Of a DNA stretch of 64,000 bases, positions 26,371-41,642 are shown piece by piece (the stretch's first letter is position 1; each line of letters begins with the position of its first letter). The DNA comes from Brevipalpus yothersi (taxonomy: Eukaryota > Arthropoda > Arachnida > Trombidiformes > Tenuipalpidae), in the NCBI GenBank assembly GCA_003956705.1, contig QZCP01000282.1, positions 1 through 64,000 on the forward strand, given 5' to 3'. The position numbers were made by a program, and so were the translations under genes. The notes below the pieces were generated by a model, which made no database searches, was not told the origin of the DNA, and saw only the letters and a program-made list of their open reading frames with translations.

Positions 26371-29300
26371 TAGAAAGCCTAGTATCAACAAGCGAAACGG
26401 TCCTAATGTGTATGTTCACGGGCAAACAATAGAGACAGAGAAAGAGGACTACTTCTAGGTGTAGAATCAAATAATTTAGGGAATACAGAAGTGGAAAAGA
26501 AGAGAGGAAAGAAAAAGTATTCACTCTATTTGATTCTCTGTATATATACTTTCTCTCTCTCCAAGGGTTTGCCTCTCTGTATCGCAACATCGACCTTAGA
26601 TCATGACTTATTCTCATCAATATTTTAAATCATCATCATACGAATGTATACATCTATATATATGTCTTTGGGCATCGATTCATCTATCCCGCTACTTTCT
26701 CATTGAGTTTCCACTACAACCACCATCATCATCATGAATTTCGAATTCAGCCAATATTACAAACCCCTACACACTATATATATGTAGTGGCTGGATAGAA
26801 ATGAAAGACAAGAAGTGATGATCAAATATTAACAACAATCAACGAACAGCTTACCCATTCGGTGGAAGTGAACAAGTTGAAATAAAGTGGATACATGCTA
26901 AGAATACATCTACTCATCATGGAGTGAGAAGCTGATGGGTAGAGGTACAGATAGATCATATACTATATGTTATTGATAATCAATAATAATGACTAAATAT
27001 GTGATCACAATACGCACACACAAAGAACTTTGTACAATAAAAACAATAATAATAATAATAATTATGATGATACTCAATTGTTTTTATTTTTTTTGTTCCT
27101 TTTTCGTTATGTTTACGTTTAAACTTTTTGGCGCGCTTTTTCAAGCTACTGTATACAAGTGAAAAGCTTCCGGAAAAAAAGAGGAAAAGTATTTTCATCA
27201 TCAATGAAGTAGTGAAAAATTCTTTTCGGCATATTAATTTTTCAGAGAGAAGAGAAAAGCATTTTTCACACTTTCTTATATTTCACTCGATAAGTGTGAA
27301 TATTTGCTGTTCGACTTATGTGATGATGAGCAAGGATGATGGTGAGAGGATGTATGTTTAAGCAAATGATGAGGGCAAGGCAAGTGAGATGAAGGAGTGA
27401 AGATGGTTAAAAAAGATGCCGCAAATAAGAGACGGAAAAGATTTCAAAGAAAGAGAGAGATAAGGAAAAAGAGAAAAGATTAAATGAGAAAGAGAAAAGG
27501 AATAAATATTTGTACAGGTAAAGGGACAAGTCTGATGTGAGGATCGGTAATCGGAAAGATGGGAATAGAAAGACAAGAATAAGAGGAACCTGTGTTCATA
27601 ATCATAATGATCGATGCTTATCCTCGATCTGATCTGTTCGTTTTCGGAAGATGAATGGTATTGATCTTCTTTCTTTTCATTGATTTCGGTTGAGGTGTGT
27701 AAGGAAAGGTCAGCAATACACATTTGCTGGTAAGAAAGAGAGGATCAAGATGCGTGTGTATGTGTGCGGTTATTTGTGTGCAGTATGAACAAAATCGGAA
27801 GCATGATGTGTGTAATAATTGAAAAAACAATAAGAATCAGTCAGATAAACGATCGTAAGAAATCATTTTCTTCAACTCTTTTATTGCCTCAACGCTTGAT
27901 GCGGAGGAAGAAGATGGAGAGAAGACCCAGCTTCCTCATATCATTCAAACGTACACACACATTTAGCTCACAAACAGCTCAAAATATTCTCCATCATTCA
28001 ATAAAGACTGGGGCCAAAAGTATGAGGAACACCTTTTTTTCGGGGTTCAGAAGTAAAATTTTCATGTCGAAATATGAAATGTATTCTGCATTTTTTTTGC
28101 CTCTTCTACTTTTTTCATTTTCAAATGCCATCTTCTTCACATTCTTATTTCTTTTTCTCCTTTTGTCTATGAATCAAATTGAGTTTGGAAATGATTTCCA
28201 TGAACTGAATCGGAAGCTGAGACGAATTTCGTTCATCTTCCAAATACCATACTATATAATAGATAGTTCCTTTAACCTTCACATTTTTGACTTTTATAGT
28301 GAGTATATATATATAAACACACATGCACATATTTTGGCTACACTTTGAGCTCAAAATAAGCTCAATTCAGGAAGAACAAATAGCAAAAGGGAGAAGAAAG
28401 AGAAAACAATTGAATAAGATGCTGGAAAATCTGATCAATCATCTTTCCGTCTCCCATTCATATTTTATCCGATTATCAAGTTTTGGAAAATTTCCAATAT
28501 TTTGAATATGCAAAAATACCGAAAAAAAATAATAGCATCTTTAGCAATGATTCATCATCACCAATATTGTTTTTCTGGGAATACAAAAGTATCATTAAAA
28601 AGGATAAAGAATTGTTGTAGTTAAGAAAAACTTTACCACAATTTTTTTCCCCGAAACTTTGAAACTATACTCAAAAAATAGATGAAACAATCTTTAACTT
28701 GAATCAAACGTCGATCTGGTAGGAATACAATGAGAAAAGTCAAACAGAATGTGTTAGAAAAAAGGAAAGATGAAAAAAAATATCTGCAACTAAAAAGTAA
28801 GAGCTTTGAAGACTCTGATAGTTACCCAGAACTTTTGAGAAAAAAATAACATCGAATTACAAGTACAGAGAAAGAGAATGAGAGAAGTGAAAAGAATGGA
28901 TTGCTTCAATTTTAAGATTTTAAGATGTTTTTCTAATGGAACAGAGTACAAGAATAAGATACAGGGCACATAAATAGAAGAGACATCTTTTCATCCTCTT
29001 GTATTCCTTTCCAAGAAACAAGTCTTCCCAGATAAGCTTTCGAAATTCTGTGTCATTGGGAAAATGAACCAATTGGTGCAGATAACAAGAGAAAATACTG
29101 ACTGAATGGGCTTTGTGATTGGAAAGACATTTTTTTGCTGAGAAAAATGATCAAAAATTGGCTGAATTAAGCAAAATTTCGGTGCTAACATCCACTAAAT
29201 CTCAACTCGCGTATATAAAAGACAAAAAATTTCCACTGATCAATAGCGGTCCAATATTTTTGGGAACAAAATATCATATCTGACTCAATTCAGATAAATA

Positions 29301-29733
29301 TTGAGGTCCGAAATCAAATCATTTCGTTGGATGAGTTGCACAAAGACAAAGTGTTACAAAACTCAAACAGATTCCCAGATTTTCAAATAAATGCTGTTAG
29401 AACTTGGAACAAATATCGTGTCCAGACACACTCTTTCCATGAAAATCAACTGATCAACAAATGGTTCCAGAGAGGCCAAAGATTATCATAAAAGAAGAGC
29501 CACATAAACATGTAAATATTCTGCACATTGAGAATATTTTTATGCTTAGAATATATTTTGGCAAGCAAAATGATGTTTACTCAATGTTCATAATTTTTGG
29601 TAGACTTGAGAAAATATGCAAAATTATACTCGCCAAAAGTAACTGACAACCATAATTACAGGGCTCTGTGTTGACCTCGCAGCACCTTTGTGCATGAAAA
29701 GTGAATGTGAAATGCAAGAAAGAGAAAGAAAGA

Positions 29734-29811
<78 letters not shown>

Positions 29812-32710
29812 AATTGTGCTAAATCTGGTTCCATTGGTTGATCTTCCTTTCTTTCTTTCTTTCTTTCTTCCTTTACAGAATATATATCTCAAATATTCTC
29901 TTCTTCTATTTTCAGGTAATTAACAGTGTGCGTGTGTGTGTGTGTATGTGCATCGTTAAATATTCCATAAATGTTAATGATTATCTTCATCTTCTTCTTC
30001 TTCTAAACCATTCTCCCTTATCTTGAAAGCCATGCTTAGTGGTTACGAAATGGAAATGAAGAAAAAGAATTATAGATTCTTCATTATTTTTCTTCTCTCT
30101 ATCTTTCCTCTGGCAACACATACACACAAAAATGGAAACACTCATCAAGTTACTCCAAAACCACATGCAGGCACTACAACTGGGTGTACATAAACACAAA
30201 CAGAGGAAGAGAGAGTGAAAAAGGAAAACTACTACTTATTTTGGGTACGTAAAAAAATACAAAAATACATATCATATGGATGCTAGCTTCAACAGACAAA
30301 CGAAAGAAAAAATTATGATCAACTAAACAGTGGTTATGATGAGATGAGAAGTTATGGTCAAGCAGCTGAGATAGAAGCAAAAAGGAAACATTTTTTTTTC
30401 TCCGTTTTCTTTTTCGGGGCTCAACCTTTGAAGTATATTCTCAAATGGTCATTACAATGTTGGTTGGGTTTGTTGTGATCTTCCTCTCATTTCAGCCCAA
30501 AACTATGGTTAACAATGAAACAATATGTGTGTGTGCATCAACTGAATTGCAATTGAGCGGGAAAAAGAGCATAAAATTGGCTAAAATAGAGAAGAGAGAA
30601 GAAAAGAAAAAGAACACCAACGCACCAAGCCATAGCATCTTAAATTTGGATTCCAAAATGATGGAAAATGTAATGAGAGGCTGGGCTGAGAAGGAAGAGT
30701 ATATATATACATATACAAGTTTCATGGACTCATGTGGATCTGGAAACTGGAACAAGCAGTTATACGCTTATTTGACTCCATTGGTCAAGCCTTCTTCTGG
30801 CCATTCATTTCACTCTCACCATGGAATCTTATTTCCTTGTGGTCAAGAAGCTGCAGTTCATACTACCACTTGAGGCTACTACTACTCAGTGAACTTACAT
30901 ATTCATGACTTGAAACTTTTACTACTGCTAAGTATATCTTGACTTTTGTATAATATGCCTATTCTCTGATGACTGGATAGCTTCCTTCACATCATGTATG
31001 ATGAAAGTGAATCTCTTCTCAAGAGCAACTGGGATGTATATTGAGAGTAAATTTTTTCACCAGAAAAGATATGCTCTTATTTGATAATGCAGAACTAGAT
31101 TTCGTTTCCAAAAATCTCTTGGGCACTTAGAAAAATTTCGATGTATTTTGTAGCCAGATTTGGAACAGGTATGGTGATAAAAAAGCATGATCTGAAGCTC
31201 AGTTCAACAACTTATGGTATCTCTTTCTCTTCCGCTTTCATTCCGTTTACCTTAGAATTGGAACTTTTCATGATGGAAAAGTTCTATTGGAGCATCAACA
31301 TTTTTTTGCCATGAATTCTTTTCACTTCTTCTCCTTAATCGGGAACAAGCCCATGGAATTTAAGGTAGAGACTGGAAAGACTGTTTGAAATTGAGTTTTG
31401 GGTGATGTTCAGTTTCGGAAAGAAGAAGAAGAAAAGATTGAATGTTGATGTGGACGATGATTGCATGTCATGAAAACATGGGCAAAAGTTTTATTCTTAA
31501 GGCAATCAACTGGTCAGACAAGTGACCATGTCTGATATGGTATTGATTGCCTGGAATATCAGTAGCCCGGTATATGCTCAGTCTTGTTATCCAAAAGTCA
31601 ACTATTCGACTCTACGAGTTCCATGAAGATGAATACTCTCATGTTAACATGATGATCATCACAATCTTATCCAAAAGTTGGTCTTAATTGGCAAGTATCA
31701 GATCTCGGATGCATCTCAAAGTTCTTTCTTGTCCAAAATAGTATCTCAAATGTATCGATTCAATGATGAATGGAGATTAACAAAAAATAAGCCAAAAAGT
31801 CATGTTAAATGATTGAAAAAAGTTAAGATTAAATTGAAACAAATGATAAATTTTACTTCCATGAGTTAATTATTTTTTTCAAAAAGTACTGATTTCATTT
31901 TAAATAGATGATTTTTTGACAGATGAGTTGAACATTAAGGTTAAGCAACAATTCCGTTTTAGCATGCTGTTAAAAAAAAGCTCTTCTTTCCCTTAGCCAT
32001 ATGGAGGATATAAAGCTATTAACATGATCTTCGAGAACAATTAGGGATTGAACAAGAGAACACTAATGAACTTTGTGATACAAACAAACACATGCACAAA
32101 CACTTCAGATTTTCAGTTATCTGATAGAAATGCTCTTGCCATCCAAGTTTAAGTAAACCGTTATTCATTCAACTTTCAACACATCATCTTCCATGCAAAG
32201 TTCTGGCTCATATGTAGCATCTCTCAATTATATGTCTGGGGCTTGATTATGGAGAAGTTCTGATCATCAGGCCACCTCAGATTGCTGCTGGTACATGGTG
32301 ATGAGCATGAGATAATTAAGATCACCAAAAATTGGAACGCCCGATAATGTTAGCTGAACGGGAAACGAATTGTAATGATTAATCTTCATTCTACATGGTA
32401 GTAATTCTCAAAAGTAATGAGAGTTCAAATGGAAATGAATACATTTTTTACCCTGATATATATACGCATTCAAGAAATCAATATTCTTGAGCATTTCATC
32501 TTTCTATATGATTGTTAATATTCAGAAATGTATTCTTAAATACATTCTCAATTCATATATCAATTCTGAAGAAGAATTTTCATTCTTCATGATAATACAC
32601 AAAAGGCAGAGCATCAACAATCATTGGAATCATGAGAATTCGATTTGAAACTCAGATCAATGAGCGATGTGAGTAGCTGTATGTGATAAAAGATGAATTA
32701 TTCTTCCATC

Positions 32711-32774
<64 letters not shown>

Positions 32775-33144
32775 GACACATACACACTTGGCATCCCGAA
32801 AAGAAAAAAATCATTAATCAATGGAACTTTCTACAGCTGATTCTACTTCTCATTCCGATGAATTTATTTCATGGTATGTATTTTTGGCCTTTTGCGGTCT
32901 TCAAAATGACCAAGTAAATTTACTTCTCTTCTTTAACTTCTTCTTTTTCTTCTCATTTCAAATTGAGATGAAGAGAACAAAAATCATTCTGATCAAGCGA
33001 AACATTTAAGATTTCGAGAATCAAGTCTCACCGCGCTTTCATTTTTTTCTCTCTCTTCATTCTTGCTTCCTCTTTTGCTGTTACTTGAAACATCATTAAA
33101 TTATCAGACTCATCAGAGGAAGATGCATTTGCTTCTTCTTTTTC

Positions 33145-33210
<66 letters not shown>

Positions 33211-33575
33211 TCGATCAGCTCTCTTCATCTTCATCCTCACCTCCCAGCTTCTCCTCTATTCAGCTTCCCATTGACGCCTCTAGGAGTTATGAGAAGCATG
33301 AAAATTTGCCGCAAAAAATTGACTAAAGCCACACTTGAGACTGTCTTGATGTGTGTGTGAGGAAGAGAGAGGAATCTTTTTATTATTAAAATTAAGTGAG
33401 GAGAGAGAGAGAGAGCAAAATGATGATGAAAACGAATAAGAGTAGAAATAATGTGAAGAAAAAGATGCCCATAATCAAGCGAGAGAGAGAGAAACGGTGG
33501 CATGAGGCATGGGTCTTAATGATATGCACATGGTGAAGAAAGTATACATATGCACGAGCCTCAAGTTTAGAAGGC

Positions 33576-33640
<65 letters not shown>

Positions 33641-34350
33641 TCACTTTCTCATTCATTGCGTTTTTCAAGACATCATTTTGGTTACGATAAGCGTAATAAT
33701 AATCGTTTATGAGTTCATCACAATCATTTCTCATTTATTATAAATATTTATTCACATGTGAGTATTCGGTACCTTTCGGCTTGAATGTCCAGCAATAAGA
33801 TCACATTGAACGGAAGGGATTCTCTCAGTGCTATTAAGTATCTAACCAAATGGTTCATTCACATCATTTTCATGTCGATTTTGGGCAAATGATTTTGGAA
33901 CCCATATGAAATTTTTCCTCCAGTATCTAGTCTTTTGGCGATCTGTCTGGCTCTCTTCAAGTCATCATCAATTCACGGGCGATAGTTTCCAACATTCATC
34001 ATCAATATTCTCCATCTTCTTTCTCCCACTTTTTCCGCGTTCACATCACACTTGCGTCTGTATCTGTATCTGTGGTTATGAGTTCCAGAATTCAACTGCG
34101 ATGAGTTGAGATAGTATGATCAATGAGAAAGATGCTCCATGATCAGCTCATTTATGAATGAGAAATGTATTTATATATATTTATGGATATAATGGTATTA
34201 TTCAGTATGAATATTTTCCACTTATTCAACTCATAATGACTGGAAACTTCTGATTCTGTAGCCAGATACTTGAGTGTTGATGATGATGAATTTTGCTCTC
34301 CTTCTTCTTGCTCAATTTATGGAGCCCAAATCTGTATATCATCTTTCTTA

Positions 34351-34402
<52 letters not shown>

Positions 34403-34613
34403 CATCATTAGAGAAAGAAAAATATATCCATCAGAATTCATTCCAGTGGCAATAAAATCATTTCTAGCACGTTACGAAGAAGTTAAGATGTTCTATATAC
34501 AATTATGGTGCGTGTAAGGGAAAAAATTTTTCACTTCTTGAACAAGCTTATGGGTTTCCATCATTTGGTAGGAAAAAAGTATCATTACAGCAATGAAAAT
34601 TTTTCAAAGTATT

Positions 34614-34658
<45 letters not shown>

Positions 34659-35194
34659 ATCTGCCAAGGGAGAAAAGACTCATATATCTCATGCTCAACT
34701 CGCCCAGGTAAGATGAGTGGATGTGTTTTCTCTCTCTCTCTCATCTGATGAGGAATGGAGAGAGAGAGAAAACAGATTGTCTCAGCATGTCCAAGAGCAT
34801 CCTGTGGATATCAAATTAGGGAGAGAGGAATTATTATTTCTTTCCATATATATTTCTACTGTGCCAATGATACTTTTTGTATGATGTTCGTTTGGGAGAG
34901 AAAAGGAAGAGAAAAAAGAACTATCAGATAACATGTGGACAAGGAATTCATTCAATTTTTCCAAGAGGAATGAAATGTACAGGCTAACCAAGGGAGAGAG
35001 AAAGAGCTCTCAGATGACAATCATGAAGAGGAAGCAAATTCACTAGCATTCAATGACTTCCTCATCTTTTCTTCTTGCAAAGTTTCTCTCTCTCCGATCT
35101 GAACATGAGTTATTCACATTTTTCTTTACTCTTCCTTCAATTTCGAAAAGAGGAGAGGTTGAGAGGAGGGATTCAGCATTCCATTTCAGATTCT

Positions 35195-35242
<48 letters not shown>

Positions 35243-36001
35243 TCCTTTGCATTCATTGATTATGTATGTTTGATTGTGAATTTTTGCTCTTCCAGCTTTC
35301 ATATATGATTCACAGAATGTGAATCATGAAGTCTTCAACATGGTACACATACACAAGATTTTCCCTGGGATTTGACTTATCAAATATTCCACATCCACTT
35401 GGGTTCAAAATGGAGAATAAAATTGGAAAGCAAATTTACTTCAACTAACCCCCCAATATTTCACAGAGGAAAAAGAAGAGAGGGCAAAGTGTGTGTGTGT
35501 GCATCCATTTTCTCCTTCATGAATCTCATTTGCAGCACATTTTAAAGTTTATTAATCCAATGAGACACATTAATTCGCTCAAATGTGATCAAATGAACAC
35601 ACACAGGCACACTCAACTGACTTATTGTACTCAAGAACAGTACAAATAGAAATATTGAATAAAGTATATTGGTTTGAATATATTTATACATCTATTTCTC
35701 TTGAACTTATATCATTTGGTTCATAACACCAGTTCACCAGGACACCCCATCGATTGATAAAGAAGTTTCCACATCAAATCATGGGAAAAGGAATTGCGTA
35801 AGGTTTTGATATCTGTTCCAAACAAACTTGATTTGTATGATGTGTATAAACTTTTCATCAGATGACACTTTACTTGATCTAATGAAACTTGTGATAAAAC
35901 AAAAATCTCTCTCTCACAATTTAGAAGCTATTAGTCCGTATATGAGGTGTTCCTTGTCAAATTCATGACACTTTTCAAGAATCATGTGAAATCGTCCGAT
36001 A

Positions 36002-36056
<55 letters not shown>

Positions 36057-37484
36057 TAAGAGATTGTGTATATAGACAGATTGAAGTACACTTATGATGG
36101 CGCGCTTTTTGGAGAGTGTCAAAATTTATGCCTCTCCTTCCCTTCGAAATTCAAATTCAAATTTTGCCCACTAATGATGAAGACCTGGGTGAAGTGATTG
36201 GGAAAAATAAGATTGGCCAAATGTGTATGTGTAAGTGTGATAAAGTTTTTGGGCTCCTTCATGAAACTGTCAAGTTATGTCGAGCATACTTGAAATGTTT
36301 TGACGTGACACATAGTAAGAGCTTGTCAATGTCCTATTAAAAGTGAATATCAAAGAGAGAGAGACTGTAGCAGATATCTTGTCGATTTGAAAACTGAATT
36401 TAGACATCAGAATCGATCTCTCTTTCTTTTTTCCTCTCTTTAATTGATAAGATGTTGTCTTGTGATTGTGGAGAGCTAAAAGTTCATGCATGAGGATATT
36501 TGTCATGGAGGATAGCTCAGCTCAAAAGACGTAGTATTCCAATGGATAGATGAAATAATTTTTCGAGCCAAGAAAAACTAATTGATCAGCATGATAAACT
36601 TTAAATCATATAGATAACAGGTATATATCATCATCAAATGGCAACTTTATTTGCTGCTCAATGAGCATGATAACTTGAGAAGAGTGAGAGAAATGGAAAA
36701 ATATCATTGAATTCATGCAAACTCCTACACAATTTCTCGAGTAGGTAGTAAGTTTGTAAACGAAGATCATGAAGGCTCGATAAAGATGAAGAGAGAGAGA
36801 ATATCAAACAGCATGAGTGAACTTTTGATGATCTAATCTTGAGGAAAGGTCAGTTGGAAGATGAAGATGGAAAAAAATTAAGGACCAAGAAGAAGAAGAT
36901 GAAGGGAAAAAAATGAAGAAAAGTGTGTATATGTATGTATGCATACATGTGGAATGTGATATAACTACGATGATATGATATCCACTCATGGAATGAAGAT
37001 GGATTGAAAAAAGTTTCAAAAGAATATGCGAGATAAAAAGTATTACTGTCCGGTGAAATTGAGTTCATGGTGAGAGTGTAAGCGTATAGAAAAAGAAAAT
37101 CTAGAAGAGAGAAAAAAATAAGACCAAAAGTGCAATGGTTCCAGGCTGTGAATTTTGATGATCTTTTTTTCGGTAGTCCATTTCTGTGGGCTGAATTAGA
37201 TTGATACGACTTGAGTATGCAGTGTATGTAATGTGTGTGTATGTGTGTTCATGGATAAAATTCTGTAACCTGAAATATCATAGCCATAGGGCTATGAGAG
37301 TGGACCAAGTGATAAAGACAGAGAGATGATAACACATACAGATAAGTATTTTGAACGAAGAGAGAGAAAATATCCAGTTGATGATGCTCATTTAGATGTA
37401 AACGTTGGGAAGATCAGTAGAAAAAAAGAAGAAGGAGAAAGAGGAAAAAAAATCGCTCTCTAACATGAAACAAATTTATTAATC

Positions 37485-37525
<41 letters not shown>

Positions 37526-40500
37526 AGGAGTGTTTTCAGCTTTCTCATCATCAAAGATCATCATCAACAGGCTGCAAAGTGAATATCTGTACATATGTGT
37601 GTGTGTTTGAATGTCAATTCATTCTGGAGCGTTGATGAGTGAAGATGTGTCTCTCGTTTTTTGTAATGAATCGATTTGAATTCATGGCTGCATCATCATT
37701 TCTCATTGAATACTGATTACGATGTCAACAGTAATACTGGGCAACATTTTTTTGGAACTTCCAATTTCGACAAGAAAAAGTGGATAGAAAACGAGAATTC
37801 ATGCTGCCTGATCCCGATCATAATCATCATACAGTTTTTCCTTCTCTACGGAAACTCTATCTGAGCCGTTTCATATCACTGATTTATCAGAATGATTTTC
37901 AAAAGGCGCACACCAAGAATGGTGTGAATAATGATCCATTTTGTGAGAATAAGAGTGAAAAATTGATGTAGAAATCAAGATATGTGTGTCTGTGAATGAA
38001 TCAAAGAGAATGAGAGTGAAAGTAATCGATGATATTCTTCATCTTTCCGTCTCTCTCTCTCTCTCCTTCCTGAGAATAGCTCCTATTTTATCTTGGAAAG
38101 AAATTTAATAGGCATTCATATGATGAAATATTTTCCCATAAATGAAGAAATACTGATACTGATGCAAATTCGAAACTAATATATCTTCTTCTCTTCAACT
38201 GTTCCCTTTTCTTTTTCCTCCTATTCTTTTCCACTCTGTTTGAATCTTCCATAGTATACACATATCAGGATTGAAGATCATTACATATTGAAATTGAATG
38301 CAAGCTCACTGTTGATGTCAAGTCATCCAGTTAGTTTTTTCACATCTTCTTAGCATTCACTTGATATTCTTCATATCTTTTCCATGAAATTATCATCTGC
38401 ACATCTCAAGCTCACATCATCACTTGATGGCAATAGTAATCAGACAAAGTTGATTCATCATTTGAGTGTATCGAAGCGAACAATCCAAGTGATGAGCAAC
38501 ACACATTTTGACATGAAAATGGTAAAGAAAAAAGTCGACTCAAGATTTTCATATGTGTGTGTGTTGGGAAAAGTTTTTTACAGTAGAAAAAACTTTCCTC
38601 TATCTATACTTCAATGTTCATGGCTTACTCATGTTCAGGCATGGTGATATAGTTCGATTATCAGACATTGGAATCACCATGAAACATGGAACGGAAAGAA
38701 AAAACTAAACTCTGAAGATGTTTAAGTTTGTAAATGTGTAATGTTGTGATTCTCACCCCAAAATTAGTACCAGTAAAGTATAGTATCAGTAGTTGTAAAT
38801 GAATAAAAACACTCCAAAATGTGATGTGTAGACCTGATTGCTGATCATTAGCATCCACATAAGTGCTGATGTTTGGGGTTCTCAAAAAATTTTTCACTTT
38901 CGCGCCATATACACAGCATACACACAAATTTTCAATCCGAAGATATACAGAACGGAACCTTTTTTTTCCTTTTTACTCCACAAATCAACTGGGTGGAAAT
39001 ATTTTTCATTCTGTCAACACTTGATCTCCTCTCTCGATATCTTCTTCAGGTGAATGTGAAGTTGAGAAAAGTGAGAGAGAAAGAGAAGAAAAAAATCTTG
39101 AGTATTTAGCTAAATATTGGCTCAACAGTCGATTAAGATAATCGTTTTACTACTAGTAGAGAGAGTTCTAAGAGGAATCTTCTACCTTCTAAACGATAAA
39201 AGTAAGAATACACTTTAAGTGGGCGAATATAACGAAAAAAATTGAGTAAAATACCAACTTTTTTCACACCTTTTATCTACAAGAGAGAGAGAGAAAATCT
39301 AAGCATTTGATGGGAAAATCTACTCTCTTTCCACTCATATACTTGAACTTTTTTACACAACATATTCATTTCCTTTTCCTCTCTCGACGATACACATTCC
39401 TCTTGAAAGTGTATCCGATTTATCTGACCCACTTGACCCAGTTTTGAGAGTTCTTCAAGTCCACTTTATTTGCCTTTTTTTGTATCGATGAAAAAAAGTG
39501 ATGAAAAGTTCAGCATGAATCATGAGTTTCGAAATTTTCAAGAAAAAATTGAATATCTCAAGTTTTTTGAATGTGTATTGAATAAGCAACCAAATTCGAT
39601 TGAGCGAGTAACCAGAGCAACAGTCAATTTCAATAGAATATTATCAAAATATGCATGAAATATACTGTTTAGTAAATTAGTGGAGTCATGTGGAAACTGT
39701 TCACACAGAATTCAGGCATAAAGTTACTGATAAGCTGGCATGTATGAGTAGACATAATATGAAATTTCCTTCCACCATCAACCTTTCTCCTATGGCCAAC
39801 TGATAGTCTCATTATTATCACCATTATCATGATGATAAGCGGAGGTTGATCAAAATTGATGTTTATTCAATTAACTTTTCGAATATTTATACACCAATTT
39901 TCCTACTTTTACCCCTGATCAAGGATCAGAGGCTCACAAGCAGCTCTTTGGATACCCTATTGAAAAGTTTCTTTTTGTTAAACACTTTCACCATCAAAAT
40001 TCATCCAAGCCACACACATTCCCATGGAATATCTCTCTCCATATTCACACACACACACTAGGCTCGAGCATTGAAAATTTCATGTGTTGATATATCATGA
40101 TGATGCATGCATATACATATACACCAAGGTATATGCACATACTGTATTCGCGCTCGATAAAGTGGAGTTAATTTTACGCGCCAAAAAAAAGCGAGAGAGA
40201 AAGGCAAGCTATCTCAACTTGCATGATATCAAATTTCTCCTGGGAACATGATAATCTATATTATAAATCTAATTCTGCTTCAGCTATACTCATTTACACA
40301 CACACAGGCATATCGGCTTGATTCGGTTCAATGATACTGTATTCGATTTGATGAGAAGTTTTTTCTTCTACATGCACACACACACACATACATGTATATT
40401 CAATTTTCGCTTCTCGCTACTGTTGCTAATATCTTTTTGGTGTTTAAAAAGTTCCTCGAAATTTGTTCAGATACTTTGAGAAGAGAAAATTTTGCCTTCT

Positions 40501-41562
40501 TTCTTTTTTCTTCTAATAGAAAGAAAGTTGAAGCTCAATTGCTCTCATAATCTTTGCAAATGGTTGCATAAACGTGGAAAAAAAATTGTTGATTCAGATT
40601 GAGATGACAAAATTTGTGTGTCTAGAGGAAGATATTCCCACTTTCCAAAAGTTTCAATCATTATATTGGATTTGTTTTTTGTTCTTATCATTGCTTTGAG
40701 CAATAGTAATAATATTTTTTTGAGAATTTTCATAATTCGAATTCACTTCCCAAGAAATAGAATATCTTGATTTGTAAACTGGAAAAATGTCTTCCAAACA
40801 GACTGGATAACATGCGAAATATCATCAATCTTGGACCTTTATGGCCACATATACCATGGTAAAAGAAGAAGAAGAAGAAGTACTTTTGGGGACAAAACTG
40901 TTCAACAAGATGAGAAGATGAGAGTAGGATGGAGATATCTGGAAAAAAACATCATGGAATAAGATGATGGAGAAGAGGAAGAAGAAGAAAGATCAAAAAA
41001 AGAGGCAAGCAAAGCGAGAGAGAAGACAGTTGAAAATCTTTTTTACCACTCAAAATGATGACAGGATGAAATGAATATCTTTCAGACAGATTTTTTTAAA
41101 AGAGAAAAATGTACATGAGAGAGAGAGAAAAGACTGCTTCGGAATTCATACTTTTACTTTGGGATTGCAAGTAGTACATGAACATGTCCTTCTCATCTAT
41201 TACGACAAAATTTTTGTCAGCTTCATGGCATGGGCCAATAGAGAAAGAAATGCTGGCAAATGAAGTGGTAGCATGAGAAGATGTATCAGTGAGCATAGAG
41301 AGAAGAGAGATGATGAAGAAATGAAATTATGGCTATATTTCAAGTAAAGCAAGTCATTCCATTTCATGCTCTGGTGTTTCAAATTTTCATCATCTCATCT
41401 TTCCCCATCTGATAGAGTGGCTACATTGTCCATGGTTTTGAGACCAAATGAATTTTGGCTATAGCCTGGACACATACACATAGACGCATACAGATGCAGT
41501 ATCACAGATCAAATATTCTGATTGAAGAGAAATAAAAGGCCACAGCCCTGTCTGTAGAGATA

Positions 41563-41642
<80 letters not shown>

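Noticed and set aside
26855..26920. Minus-strand ATG mini-exon (22 codons) with GTAAGC donor
   Set aside because: It ends in phase 0 and cannot join exon 2, which needs phase 1. It could only be an untranslated leader.
27764..28348. 194-codon plus-strand frame
   Set aside because: Mixed composition with Phe/Leu-rich low-complexity parts, no recognisable domain, no clear splice context. Likely chance.
38661..38927. Minus frame with a hydrophobic segment before a GTGAGA donor
   Set aside because: It looks like a signal peptide at first, but it ends in phase 0 and has no ATG close to the hydrophobic part.
41096..41296. Minus ORF starting MLTDTSSHATTSFASIS
   Set aside because: It is reasonably complex but has no homology I can recall and only a weak GTAAAA donor. 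Not enough to call a gene.
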